A stretch of 35,362 nucleotides of DNA from Alphaproteobacteria bacterium (lineage in GTDB: Bacteria > Pseudomonadota > Alphaproteobacteria > Sphingomonadales > Sphingomonadaceae). A program made the position numbers and the translations under genes. Below are positions 16,515 to 25,055 of the stretch, in pieces (the stretch's first letter is position 1; each line of letters starts with the position of its first letter). Location: NCBI GenBank assembly GCA_003241875.1, contig QBLU01000039.1, forward strand, positions 1 through 35,362. The letters run 5' to 3'. The notes beneath the pieces are model-generated. The model was not told where the DNA came from. It ran no database searches and was given only the letters and a program-made list of their open reading frames with translations.

Positions 16515-17927
16515 ATGAACGCACCCGCAGCCATGGCCCGCGACCGGTCTCTTCCGGCCCATGATCACTATGACCTGGTGGTGATCGGCGCTGGTGCTGC
16601 GGGGCTGGTCGCTGCCGGCGGCGCTGCCCAGCTTGGCGCTCGCACTTTGTTGATCGAGCAGCATCGGCTCGGCGGCGAATGCCTCTACACCGGCTGCGTA
16701 CCATCAAAGGCGCTGATCGCGATTGCGGCCAAGGCCCAGGGCGGCCGGGCGATTGACTGGGCGACGACCCATGGCGCGGTGCATGGCGCCATCGCCACCA
16801 TCGAACCGCATGACTCGCCCGAGGTGTTCGAAGATTTCGGCGTCGAGGTCGTCTTCGGCCACGCGCGGTTCACCGGCCGCGATGCGATCGACGTCGGTGG
16901 CCGCCGCGTCACCGGCCGGCGCTTTGTCATTGCCACCGGCTCCGACCCCGCCGTGCCGCCGATTGCCGGCATCGACGCCGTGCCGTTCCGAACCAACGAG
17001 ACCATATTCGATCTTGCCGAACGCCCCGATCATCTGATCATCATCGGCGGCGGCGCCATCGGTTGCGAGCTGTCGCAGTCTTTCGTGCGGCTCGGCAGCA
17101 AGGTCACGCTCGTCGATGTGGCGACGCTGCTGCCGCGCGATGATCCCGACGCCGTCGCTGTCGTGCGTCGGCAATTGGTCGCCGATGGAGTCGTCCTCCA
17201 CGAAAACACTGCCATCGCGTCGGCCGCGGGCAGCGCTGGTGCGATCACGCTGACGCTTGCCGATGGCACCGTCATCACCGGCTCGCATCTGCTCGTCGCC
17301 GCAGGGCGGGAGGCGCGGATGGACGGCTATGGTCTCGATGCCGCGGGCGTTGCCTCGACCAAGGCGGGCATCACTGTCGACAAATATCTGCGCACCTCGA
17401 ACCCCCGCGCCTTTGCGATCGGCGATTGCCGCGACGGGCCGCGGCTGACCCATGCCGCCAACCAGGATGCCCGCTGCGTCATCCAGAACGCGCTGTTTCC
17501 GTTCCGCAAAGCCGCGGACTATTCGGCGCTGCCGGCGGTGACCTATACCGACCCGGAGCTCGGCCAGGTCGGCCTGACCGAGGCGGCGGCGCGCAAGGAA
17601 CATCCCAAGGTTGCAGTGCTGCGCCACGACTTCGACCATATCGACCGCTCGATCGCCGAGCACGATGTCCGCGGCTTCCTGAAGATCATGGCCGTCGGCA
17701 ATCGCGTCGTCGGCGCCACCATCGTCGGCGCCCATGTCGGCGAACTCGTCGCGCTGCTCGGCTTTGCGGTCAGCGGCAAGCTCGGGCTCAGCGATCTCGC
17801 CAATCACACCTATGCCTATCCGACCTTGTCGGAGGTCATTCGCTTTGCAGCCGAAAAGCCCGGGCAGGCCCGGCTGTTCACGCCGCTGATGCGTCGGGTC
17901 ACCGGCCTATTCCAGAAACTGCCATAA
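16515..17927 (+). CDS. FAD-dependent pyridine nucleotide-disulfide oxidoreductase (Lpd/MerA-like)
   Basis: A 470-residue flavoprotein of the dihydrolipoamide dehydrogenase / mercuric reductase group. The first Rossmann fold is VVIGAGAAG (23-31), and the redox disulfide is C56-x4-C61 in GGECLYTGCVPSK. The NAD(P) fold is IIIGGGAIGCE, the FAD motif AFAIGDC, and a dimerisation domain forms the C-terminus. The catalytic His of Lpd (HxHPTLSE) is replaced: the motif reads YAYPTLSE, with Y435 in the His position and E440 kept. It is therefore unlikely to be a standard lipoamide dehydrogenase, and no MerA Cys pair is present at the C-terminus. The substrate is unknown. The start at 16515 (ATG) is preferred to an upstream TTG at 16479. 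The methyltransferase follows 10 bases after the stop. Confidence 0.85.
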   Translation: MNAPAAMARDRSLPAHDHYDLVVIGAGAAGLVAAGGAAQLGARTLLIEQHRLGGECLYTGCVPSKALIAIAAKAQGGRAIDWATTHGAVHGAIATIEPHDSPEVFEDFGVEVVFGHARFTGRDAIDVGGRRVTGRRFVIATGSDPAVPPIAGIDAVPFRTNETIFDLAERPDHLIIIGGGAIGCELSQSFVRLGSKVTLVDVATLLPRDDPDAVAVVRRQLVADGVVLHENTAIASAAGSAGAITLTLADGTVITGSHLLVAAGREARMDGYGLDAAGVASTKAGITVDKYLRTSNPRAFAIGDCRDGPRLTHAANQDARCVIQNALFPFRKAADYSALPAVTYTDPELGQVGLTEAAARKEHPKVAVLRHDFDHIDRSIAEHDVRGFLKIMAVGNRVVGATIVGAHVGELVALLGFAVSGKLGLSDLANHTYAYPTLSEVIRFAAEKPGQARLFTPLMRRVTGLFQKLP

Positions 17928-17937
17928 GGCCAACGCG

Positions 17938-18780
17938 ATGAGCAATGCCGAGCAGGTCGAATATTGGAATGGCAAGGTCGGCGAGACCTGGGTCCGCATG
18001 CAGGAGCGGATGGACCTGGCGCTGACGCCGGTCACCGCCGCATTGCTGTCGCTGGCGGCACCGCAGCCGGGCGAGCATGCGCTCGATGTCGGCTGCGGCA
18101 GCGGCGAGACGACCCTGGCCCTGTCGGGCGCGGTCGGCGATGACGGCCTTGCCATCGGCATCGACATTTCGGAGCCGCTGCTGGCCCGCGCCCGGGAGCG
18201 CGCCGAGGAACTGCTCAGCGAGGCCGATTTCCGCACCGCCGACGCGGCGACTTTCGACGACGAGGCCGATGGCTTCGATCTGGTCGTCTCGCGGTTCGGC
18301 GTGATGTTCTTTGCCGATCCGGTTGCCGCCTTTGCCAATCTGTTCCGGCTTGCCTGCCCGGGGGCGCGGCTGTGCTTTGCCTGCTGGCAGCCGCCATCGG
18401 AAAATCTATGGGCGACCCTGCCGCTGCAGTTGCTCGCCGATGTGCTGCCGCCGCAGCCGCCGGCCGATCCGCACGCACCGGGCCCGTTCGCCTTTGCCGA
18501 TCCCGAACACACCGGCGCCATCCTGGCGGCTGCCGGGTGGCAGGATATTGCCTTTCATGCCATGCCCTTTGCCATGGTGATGGGCACCGGTGACGACCCG
18601 GTGGCGGCGGCGGTGCAGTTCGCGCTGCGAATCGGTCCCGCGGCGCGTGCCGTCCGCGAGGCCGGGCCGGCTGCAGAGGCGGTGGCGAAGGAGCGCCTTG
18701 CCGCGGCCTATGCCGGCCATCTGGCCGCGGGCGAAGTGGCGCTGCCCGCCGCGATCTGGCTGGTATCGGCACGCGCCTGA
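17938..18780 (+). CDS. Class I SAM-dependent methyltransferase
   Basis: A 280-residue Rossmann-fold methyltransferase with motif I LDVGCGSGETT (49-59), the acidic end of strand 2 (IGIDISEPLL) and motif post-I/II in DLVVSRFGVMFF. It is of the UbiE/YcgJ small-molecule type; the substrate cannot be named. It lies 10 bases behind the oxidoreductase and is probably co-transcribed with it. The start at 17938 follows from the family's EQVEYWNGKVGETWV beginning. Confidence 0.85.
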   Translation: MSNAEQVEYWNGKVGETWVRMQERMDLALTPVTAALLSLAAPQPGEHALDVGCGSGETTLALSGAVGDDGLAIGIDISEPLLARARERAEELLSEADFRTADAATFDDEADGFDLVVSRFGVMFFADPVAAFANLFRLACPGARLCFACWQPPSENLWATLPLQLLADVLPPQPPADPHAPGPFAFADPEHTGAILAAAGWQDIAFHAMPFAMVMGTGDDPVAAAVQFALRIGPAARAVREAGPAAEAVAKERLAAAYAGHLAAGEVALPAAIWLVSARA

Positions 18781-18864
18781 ACGGCCGGGCCCGGAACGAC
18801 CACTTGGAAATGGCGTCATTGCCGACCCTTGAGGAACCGCGCCCTGTCGCCTAAGTCCTGACAG

Positions 18865-21510
18865 ATGATTTCCACCAACGACATCCGCCGCAGCTTCCTC
18901 GCCTATTTCGACACGGCGGGGCATCGCGTCGTGCCGTCGGCGCCGCTGGTGCCGCAGAACGACCCGACGCTGATGTTCGTCAATGCCGGCATGGTGCCGT
19001 TCAAGAATGTCTTTACCGGCCTCGAGACGCGGCCCTATGTAACCGCGGTATCGTCGCAGAAATGCGTCCGCGCCGGCGGCAAGCACAATGATCTCGACAA
19101 TGTCGGCTATACCGCGCGCCACCATACGTTCTTTGAAATGCTCGGCAATTTCAGCTTCGGCGACTATTTCAAGCCGCAGGCGATCGAACACGCCTGGACG
19201 CTGCTGACCAAGGAATGGGGCATCCCGGCCGACCGGCTGACCGTTACCGTCTATCACACCGACGACGAGGCTGCGGCGCTGTGGAAACAGATCGCCGGTC
19301 TGCCGGACGAACGCATCATCCGCATCGCCACCAACGACAATTTCTGGTCGATGGGCGATACCGGGCCGTGCGGGCCGTGCTCCGAGATCTTCTACGACCA
19401 TGGCGACCATATCCCGGGTGGCCCGCCGGGCAGCCCGGACGAGGATGGCGACCGTTTCGTCGAGATCTGGAATCTGGTGTTCATGCAATATGAGCAGGTC
19501 GATGCCGCGACCCGCCTCGACCTGCCGCGCCCCAGCATCGATACCGGCATGGGGCTGGAGCGCGTCGCCGCGGTGCTGCAGGGGGTCCACGACAACTACG
19601 ACACGGATACCTTCAAGGCGCTGATCCGCGCCAGCGAGGAACGGACGCAGCCGGCGACCGATGCCGCCTCCACCGCGTCGCACCGGATCATCGCCGACCA
19701 TTTGCGCGCCTCGGGCTTTCTGGTTGCCGATGGCGTGCTGCCGTCGAACGAGGGCCGCGGCTATGTGCTGCGCCGGATCATGCGCCGCGCCATGCGCCAT
19801 GCCCATCTGCTCGGCGCGTCGGAGCCGCTGATGTATCGCCTGGTCCCGGCGCTGGTCGCCGAAATGGGCGTGGCGTTTCCCGAACTCGCGCGCGCCCAGG
19901 CGCTGATCGAGGAGACGCTGAAGCTTGAGGAAACCCGGTTTCGGCAGACGCTGGTCAACGGGCTCCGTTTGCTCGACGACGTGACGGCGAAAATGGGCCC
20001 GGGCGACGTGCTGCCCGGCGATGTCGCTTTCAAGCTGTATGACACCTTCGGTTTTCCCTATGATTTGACCGAGGATGCGCTGCGCAGCCAGGGCCAGACT
20101 GTCGATCGCGCCGGGTTCGATGTCGCCATGGCCGAGCAGAAGCGCGCCGCCCGCGCCGCCTGGACGGGCAGCGGCGCCAAGGCGTCGGATACCGTCTGGT
20201 TCGACATCGTCGAAGCCAAAGGCGCCACCGAGTTCACCGGCTATTCGGGCGTCAAGGGCCAGGCCCAAGTCGTCGCGCTCGTGCAGGGCGGCAAGCAGGT
20301 GGATCGGGTCGAGGCCGGCGCCAGCGTCGATATCGTCACCAACCAGACGCCATTCTATGCCGAATCCGGCGGGCAGGCCGGCGATGCCGGCACGATCACC
20401 GGCGACGGCGTGGCCATCACCGTGGGCGACACGTCGAAGCCGCTGGGCAAGCTCCACGTTCATCACGGCAAGGTCGAAACCGGCAGCATCGCCGTCGGCG
20501 ACACGGTTTCGCTGGTCGTCGACGCCGACAAGCGCGACCGGTTGCGCGCCAACCATTCGGCGACCCACCTGCTGCACGCGGCGCTGCGCCGCCGGCTCGG
20601 TGGCCATGTCACGCAAAAGGGCTCGCTGGTCGCCGCCGATCGCCTGCGCTTCGATTTCAGCCAGCCGCGGGCGCTGACGACGGAGGATGTCACCGCGGTG
20701 GAGGCCGAGGTAAACGCCCAGATCCGCGCCAATCGCCCGGTTTCGACCCGGCTGATGACGCCCGATGCAGCAATCGAGGCCGGCGCGCTGGCGCTGTTCG
20801 GCGAGAAATACGGCGAGGAAGTCCGCGTTCTCTCGATGGGCGGCGACGACGAGGCGATTTATTCGACCGAACTGTGCGGCGGCACCCATGTCACCGCGCT
20901 CGGCGACATCGGTCTGTTCAAGATCACGTCCGAATCGGCGGTGGCCAGCGGCGTGCGGCGCATCGAGGCGCTGACCGGCGAGGCGGCGCGGCGCTACATG
21001 ACCGAGCAGGAGGAGCGGCTGAAGGCGGCCGCTGCGGCGCTGCGCGTGCGGCCGGAGGAGGTCGCGGCGCGCGTCGAGGTGCTGGTCGAGGAACGCCGCC
21101 GGCTCGAGCGTGAACTCGCCGAGACGAAAAAGGCGCTGGCGATGGCCGGGCCGGCGAGCGGCGGCGGTGCTGCGGCACCGGAGAGCGTCGGCGGCGTCGG
21201 CTTCATCGGGCAAGTGCTCGACGGGCTGGATCCCAAAAGCCTGCGCGGGCTGATCGACGATGCCAAGAAGGCGCTGGGCTCGGGCGTCGCCGTGCTGGTC
21301 GCGGTCAACGACGGCCGGGCTTCGGTTGCGGTCGGCGTCACCGATGACCTGAAGGACAGCCGGTCGGCGGTCGATTTCGTCCGCATCGCCTCGGCGGCGC
21401 TGGGCGGGCAGGGCGGCGGCGGCCGGCCCGACTTTGCCCAGGCGGGTGGTCCCGACGGCGGCAAGGCGCCCGAAGCCGTGGCCGCGGTGCGGGCGGCGCT
21501 GGCGGCCTGA
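18865..21510 (+). CDS. alaS: Alanyl-tRNA synthetase
   Basis: Class II synthetase charging tRNA-Ala and editing Ser/Gly mischarged tRNA. The 881 residues are full length. The catalytic core starts at [15 protein letters not shown] with motif 1/2 segments ([31 protein letters not shown]). The editing domain carries the zinc ligands H564, H568, C671 and H675 (HSATH, CGGTH). A DHHA1-type C-terminal domain with a Gly-rich stretch follows. An 84-base gap precedes it, so it probably has its own promoter. recA and alaS are near neighbours in many alphaproteobacteria; here two genes separate them. Confidence 0.98.
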   Translation: MISTNDIRRSFLAYFDTAGHRVVPSAPLVPQNDPTLMFVNAGMVPFKNVFTGLETRPYVTAVSSQKCVRAGGKHNDLDNVGYTARHHTFFEMLGNFSFGDYFKPQAIEHAWTLLTKEWGIPADRLTVTVYHTDDEAAALWKQIAGLPDERIIRIATNDNFWSMGDTGPCGPCSEIFYDHGDHIPGGPPGSPDEDGDRFVEIWNLVFMQYEQVDAATRLDLPRPSIDTGMGLERVAAVLQGVHDNYDTDTFKALIRASEERTQPATDAASTASHRIIADHLRASGFLVADGVLPSNEGRGYVLRRIMRRAMRHAHLLGASEPLMYRLVPALVAEMGVAFPELARAQALIEETLKLEETRFRQTLVNGLRLLDDVTAKMGPGDVLPGDVAFKLYDTFGFPYDLTEDALRSQGQTVDRAGFDVAMAEQKRAARAAWTGSGAKASDTVWFDIVEAKGATEFTGYSGVKGQAQVVALVQGGKQVDRVEAGASVDIVTNQTPFYAESGGQAGDAGTITGDGVAITVGDTSKPLGKLHVHHGKVETGSIAVGDTVSLVVDADKRDRLRANHSATHLLHAALRRRLGGHVTQKGSLVAADRLRFDFSQPRALTTEDVTAVEAEVNAQIRANRPVSTRLMTPDAAIEAGALALFGEKYGEEVRVLSMGGDDEAIYSTELCGGTHVTALGDIGLFKITSESAVASGVRRIEALTGEAARRYMTEQEERLKAAAAALRVRPEEVAARVEVLVEERRRLERELAETKKALAMAGPASGGGAAAPESVGGVGFIGQVLDGLDPKSLRGLIDDAKKALGSGVAVLVAVNDGRASVAVGVTDDLKDSRSAVDFVRIASAALGGQGGGGRPDFAQAGGPDGGKAPEAVAAVRAALAA

Positions 21511-21550
21511 CCTTTTGGCGCGGCATGTCATCGCCGCTGGCTGCGATGGC

Positions 21551-22324
21551 ATGGTGCTGTGCGGCTTCGATCCGGCAGCTTTGCCGGACGACTTCGACGC
21601 GACATTGGCTGACGATCCGATGGGGCGCATGGCTGCGTTGCAGGCCGCGCAGCGGTGCTGGACGACGGAAACTGGCGGTGATGGCGAGTATCTCATCGAC
21701 GTCCGGGTCGACGAACCGGCGATAAGACGCCGCGCTGGTGTGCGTCGGACGCTGGTTGCCGAATTTGCCGCTTTCGCGTGTCCGAGCGGTCGGCTGTGGC
21801 TTTGCGGCGCCGAGTACGCCGCGCGCGATCCGGTCGCTGGCAGTACCAACACACCGACCAACGGTCTTGGCGCCTATCCCCATATGGGCGCGAGCGTTGC
21901 CATGCCACCGGGGCGGCACCGCATGACGGTCTGGCGGTTGGCGTGGTCCGACACGACGGCGTCAAGTTTGCCGACACGGCCGCTAGCGCGCGTCGCGGTC
22001 GGCATGATGGCCAGTGGCGGCATCATTGCGCTTTCGATGACGCTGGCTCTCGTCCTGGGCCTGCTCGCCAAGGTCGCGCAGGCAATCGGACTTTCCGGGC
22101 CAACGGGCTGGCGCGGCATCCAGATCGTGGCGGCGCTGGCGAGTGTCGGCGCCGCGATTGCCGGCGCCGGTTCATGGTTGAGCGCCTGGCAACGAGACAC
22201 CACGGGCGGTCGTGCCGACGCGGAAGCGGCGGCGGCGCGGCGTGTCGCGCAGCCGAACTATCTGGTCGAGATCCACACCGGGGTGACGACCCTGGCCGCT
22301 TCCATCCGTCACGGCACGATATAA
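21551..22324 (+). CDS. Hypothetical protein with two predicted membrane helices
   Basis: About 257 residues from the ATG at 21551. The frame is also open from a TTG at 21515, 5 bases after the alaS stop, and no ribosome site decides the start. The N-terminal soluble part (FDPAALPDDFDATLADDPMG onwards) is followed by two hydrophobic helices, around GIIALSMTLALVLGLLAKVA and IQIVAALASVGAAIAGAGSW, and an Ala/Arg-rich tail. I recognise no family. Codon use looks less biased than in the neighbouring alaS, so it may be accessory. Its end overlaps the convergent thioesterase gene by 16 bases. Confidence 0.6.
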   Translation: MVLCGFDPAALPDDFDATLADDPMGRMAALQAAQRCWTTETGGDGEYLIDVRVDEPAIRRRAGVRRTLVAEFAAFACPSGRLWLCGAEYAARDPVAGSTNTPTNGLGAYPHMGASVAMPPGRHRMTVWRLAWSDTTASSLPTRPLARVAVGMMASGGIIALSMTLALVLGLLAKVAQAIGLSGPTGWRGIQIVAALASVGAAIAGAGSWLSAWQRDTTGGRADAEAAAARRVAQPNYLVEIHTGVTTLAASIRHGTI

Positions 22325-22743
22325 GTGACGCTGGCCTGGGCGACGGGGCGGTCGGGGCCGTCGGTCCAGATCTGCACGTCGCTGACGATGAGGCGCTTGC
22401 CGAGGCGGAGCAGGCGGGCATCGGCGGTCAGCAGCATCGGCGGGCAGGGGCGTAGGAAATGCACGGTCAGCGCGCTGGTCACCGCCATCGCCACCGGGCC
22501 GATATGGGCGAGCACCAGCGCATAGGCGACATGGTCGGCGAGCGCCATCTGGGTGGGGCCGGAGACGATGCCGCCGGGGCGCAGGTGACTGGCGTCGGGC
22601 ATCATCGTCATGCGGACGTGGCCGGGCCGGGCGCTGGCGATGCGCGAGCGGCGGTCGTCGGGCACCTCTGGAAAGGCGGCGGCGATGAAGGCGTCGACCG
22701 CGTCCGCGTCCATCAGCAGCGCGTCGACCGACGGCACGGTCAT
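22309..22743 (-). CDS. PaaI-like hotdog-fold thioesterase
   Basis: A 144-residue single-domain hotdog protein. The segment HLRPGGIVSGPTQMALADHVAYALVLA matches the HGGxxxxLxD-type active-site helix of PaaI-family acyl-CoA thioesterases, with G in place of the usual second H. The second half, ALTVHFLRPCPPMLLTADARLL, matches the family's beta-strand block. It probably hydrolyses an acyl-CoA in the cytosol. Its ATG overlaps the stop of the DUF885 gene (ATGA), so the two are co-translated. The gene converges on the preceding hypothetical gene. Confidence 0.8.
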   Translation of the reverse strand: MTVPSVDALLMDADAVDAFIAAAFPEVPDDRRSRIASARPGHVRMTMMPDASHLRPGGIVSGPTQMALADHVAYALVLAHIGPVAMAVTSALTVHFLRPCPPMLLTADARLLRLGKRLIVSDVQIWTDGPDRPVAQASVTYIVP

Positions 22744-24551
22744 GCGCGCGCCATCACGACCTGGGCCAGCACCGTCAACGGCATCGAACCCATGCGAAGC
22801 ACCTCGTGGAAGGCCTTGATATCGAACGCCGCGCCTTGCTTCGCCTCGACGGCCTGGCGCAGCCGGCGCCATTCGGTATGGCCAACCTTGTAGCTGCAGG
22901 CCTGGCCCGGCCAGACGCAGTAGCGGTCGATCTCGCGCTGGGCACGGCCGCGGGCGAAACCGGTCGCGGTCACCATGTAATCGGTGGCGCATGCCCGGTC
23001 CCAGCGCTTGAAATGCAGCCCGGTGTCGACGACCATGCGCACGGCGCGGAACATCAGCGACTGCAGGTGCCCGATCTCGCCGAGCGGGTCGCCGGCATAG
23101 ACGCCTAGTTCGGCGGCGAGGTCCTCGGAATACAGCCCCCAGCCTTCGCCATAGGCAGCAAAGCCACCGAAGCGGCGGATCGCCGGGATATCAGGGGATT
23201 CCCGAGCGATGGCGCCCTGCCAGTTATGGCCTGGCAACGCCTCGTGATAGGTCAGCGTCGGCAGGTTGAACTTCGGCCACTCAGCCGTGTCCTTCAGATT
23301 GATGTAGTAACGCCCCGGCCGCTTGCCATCGAGGCTGCCGCCGACGGCATAGCCGCCCGGCGCGCCGGCCTCGATCTCGGGCGGCACGCGGACGATCTCC
23401 ACCTTGGCTGCCGGCAGCGTCGCGAAGACCCGGGGCAACAGCGCGCGGATGGTTGCGGTCTGTTCGTTCAATGACTTGAGCAGCCCGGCGCGTCCGGCAT
23501 CGGTGTTGGGCCAGAGCTGGTCGGGGCGGCGGGCGAGGGCCGTCAGTCGGTCGCCGACGCTGCCCCGGGTCAGCCCTTCGGCCTTCAGCAGCGTGTCAAT
23601 GCGGCCCGACAGGTCGGCGACCTGCGCCAGTCCGAGGTCGTGGACCGCATCCGGAGTCATCGTCGTCGTCGTCTGGAAGGCGAGGGCGCCCGCATAATAG
23701 GCCTCGCCATCCGGCAGTTTCCAGGCGCCGGCATCGGGCGTGGCCTGGCCGCGCAGGCGCTGCACCGCGGCGATCTGGCGATCGAGCGCCGGCACGACCT
23801 TGCCGGCCAGGATCGCCTGCGCGCGGGCCTGCCAGTCACCGGTGATGCCCGCAGCCCTGGTCTTGTCGCCGAGCGCGGTGACCAGCTTCGCGGCTGCCGG
23901 GTCGGTGGCGCGCTGGCTTTGCAACTGGCCAAGGGTGAGGTCGAGCGCGAAGTCGGGCGGCAGCACGCCGGCGGCGGCATCGGTTTCCAGATTGGCGGTC
24001 GAGGCGTCGATCGATCCGGCATAGGCGGCGAGGCGCGACAGCCAGGCGTCGGCATCGGCGGCGGTGGCGACCGGGTGGTTCGACACGATGAAATCGGGGA
24101 CGCTCTGGTAGGGGCCGGTCAACTGGCTGACGGCATAGGGCGAGTAGGGGATGTAGCCGAAACCGTCGGAGCCTTCGCCGAAGCGGAAGCGCTTGCCGCC
24201 GTCGGCGACGCGCCGGGCCTGATAGACGACGACGTCATGGTCGATCTGTGCCGCCGGCGACAGTTTCGCGCGGTCGATGGCGGCGAGGCTGGCGAGCCGG
24301 TCGGCACTGGCGGCGACATAGGCCTCGCGCCCGGCGCGGGTGGCATCGTTGAGCAGCGCACGCTGGCCGGCGCGTTTGCCGGTGTCGAGGCCGAGCGATG
24401 TCACCTGCTGCGGGCTGCGATCGAGCTGTTCCTCCCAGACGCGATCGAGCAGCGTCCGCAACCGGCCGTCTTCGTCGGTGGCAGCAAAGGCCGGCACGGC
24501 ACCGGCGGCGAACATGGTGGCCGCGGATTGCAGCAGCTGGCGACGGTTCAT
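22740..24551 (-). CDS. DUF885 family metalloprotease-like hydrolase, exported
   Basis: A 603-residue secreted protein of the DUF885 family, related to zinc carboxypeptidases. The metal site is H436-E-A-L-P-G-H442, followed by the downstream Glu in YGEGWGLYSE. The N-terminus MNRRQLLQSAATMFAAGAVPAFA is a signal peptide with an RR pair, possibly Tat. An AAGGG ribosome site lies 8 bases from the ATG. Substrates of this family are mostly unknown; peptide hydrolysis in the periplasm is the best guess. It forms a two-gene unit with the thioesterase. Confidence 0.88.
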   Translation of the reverse strand: MNRRQLLQSAATMFAAGAVPAFAATDEDGRLRTLLDRVWEEQLDRSPQQVTSLGLDTGKRAGQRALLNDATRAGREAYVAASADRLASLAAIDRAKLSPAAQIDHDVVVYQARRVADGGKRFRFGEGSDGFGYIPYSPYAVSQLTGPYQSVPDFIVSNHPVATAADADAWLSRLAAYAGSIDASTANLETDAAAGVLPPDFALDLTLGQLQSQRATDPAAAKLVTALGDKTRAAGITGDWQARAQAILAGKVVPALDRQIAAVQRLRGQATPDAGAWKLPDGEAYYAGALAFQTTTTMTPDAVHDLGLAQVADLSGRIDTLLKAEGLTRGSVGDRLTALARRPDQLWPNTDAGRAGLLKSLNEQTATIRALLPRVFATLPAAKVEIVRVPPEIEAGAPGGYAVGGSLDGKRPGRYYINLKDTAEWPKFNLPTLTYHEALPGHNWQGAIARESPDIPAIRRFGGFAAYGEGWGLYSEDLAAELGVYAGDPLGEIGHLQSLMFRAVRMVVDTGLHFKRWDRACATDYMVTATGFARGRAQREIDRYCVWPGQACSYKVGHTEWRRLRQAVEAKQGAAFDIKAFHEVLRMGSMPLTVLAQVVMARA

Positions 24552-24577
24552 TCGGGGGCCCTTTTTCGTTGCCGCGA

Positions 24578-24608
24578 GACTAGGCGGTCACATTCACCGC
24601 GGCTAGTC
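24578..24608. promoter_or_regulatory. Imperfect inverted repeat in the DUF885 / VOC divergent region
   Basis: GACTAGGCGGT (24578-24588) pairs with ACCGC-gg-CTAGTC (24596-24608) around a 7-base spacer, with a two-base bulge. It lies in the 114-base divergent gap and could be an operator or a hairpin. The evidence is symmetry and place only. Confidence 0.35.
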
Positions 24609-24665
24609 CAGGGCCGCCAGCCGGGCTATTATCCGCAACGGCCCGTGTCCGAACAGGAGCTTGCG

Positions 24666-25055
24666 ATGATCGATCACTTCGGTTGCGGCGTCGGCGACTA
24701 TGCGGCGGCGAAGCGCTTCTACACCGCTGCCTTGGCGCCGCTCGGCTACACGCTGATCATGGAGGCGAGCGCTGCGGAAGCCGAAAGCGGCGCCGCTGCG
24801 GCCGGCTTTGGTCGCGACGGCAAGCCGGATTTCTGGATCGGCGCGGAAGGGCAGACGGCGCCGCCGCTGCATGTCGCGATCGCGGCCGACAATCGCGCCG
24901 CCGTCGATGCGTTTTACTAGGCGGCCATGGCAGCTGGCGCCACCGACAACGGCCAACCGGGGCTGCGGCCGCATTATCATCCGCACTATTATGCCGCTTT
25001 TGTGCGCGATGCCGACGGCCACAACATCGAGGCGGTTTGCCACGCGCCGGCCTAG
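24666..25055 (+). pseudogene. VOC/glyoxalase-family protein gene interrupted by an in-frame amber codon
   Basis: The reading frame starts MIDHFGCGVGDYAAAKRFYT with a good AGGAG site and is a typical vicinal-oxygen-chelate domain. TAG at 24918-24920 ends it after 84 residues. The same frame then continues as AAMAAGATDNGQPGLRPHYH and on to NIEAVCHAPA, the normal second half including the metal-binding Glu, and stops at 25053-25055. Removing the one codon restores a 129-residue protein of normal length, so this is a single nonsense change (or a sequencing error), not a frameshift. The truncated product would lack half the metal site. The final TAG is the complement of the antiporter gene's stop. 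Confidence 0.85.

Noticed and set aside
15177-16664. A 495-codon minus-strand frame opposite recA
   Set aside because: An antisense shadow of recA; it also spans the recA promoter and terminator region.
18406-21861. A 1151-codon open frame on the minus strand opposite alaS
   Set aside because: It is the antisense shadow of alaS and its neighbours in GC-rich DNA. The product is His/Arg/Asp-rich with no domain, while the plus strand encodes a complete AlaRS.
24918-24920. Programmed amber readthrough or pyrrolysine in the VOC gene
   Set aside because: VOC proteins are not known to use pyrrolysine, there is no sign of the needed machinery in the window, and the following bases are not a known readthrough context. 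A simple nonsense mutation or sequencing error is more likely.
23640-24920. A 426-codon plus-strand frame running into the VOC gene
   Set aside because: Its first three quarters are the antisense of the DUF885 gene. The real VOC start is at 24666 with a ribosome site.
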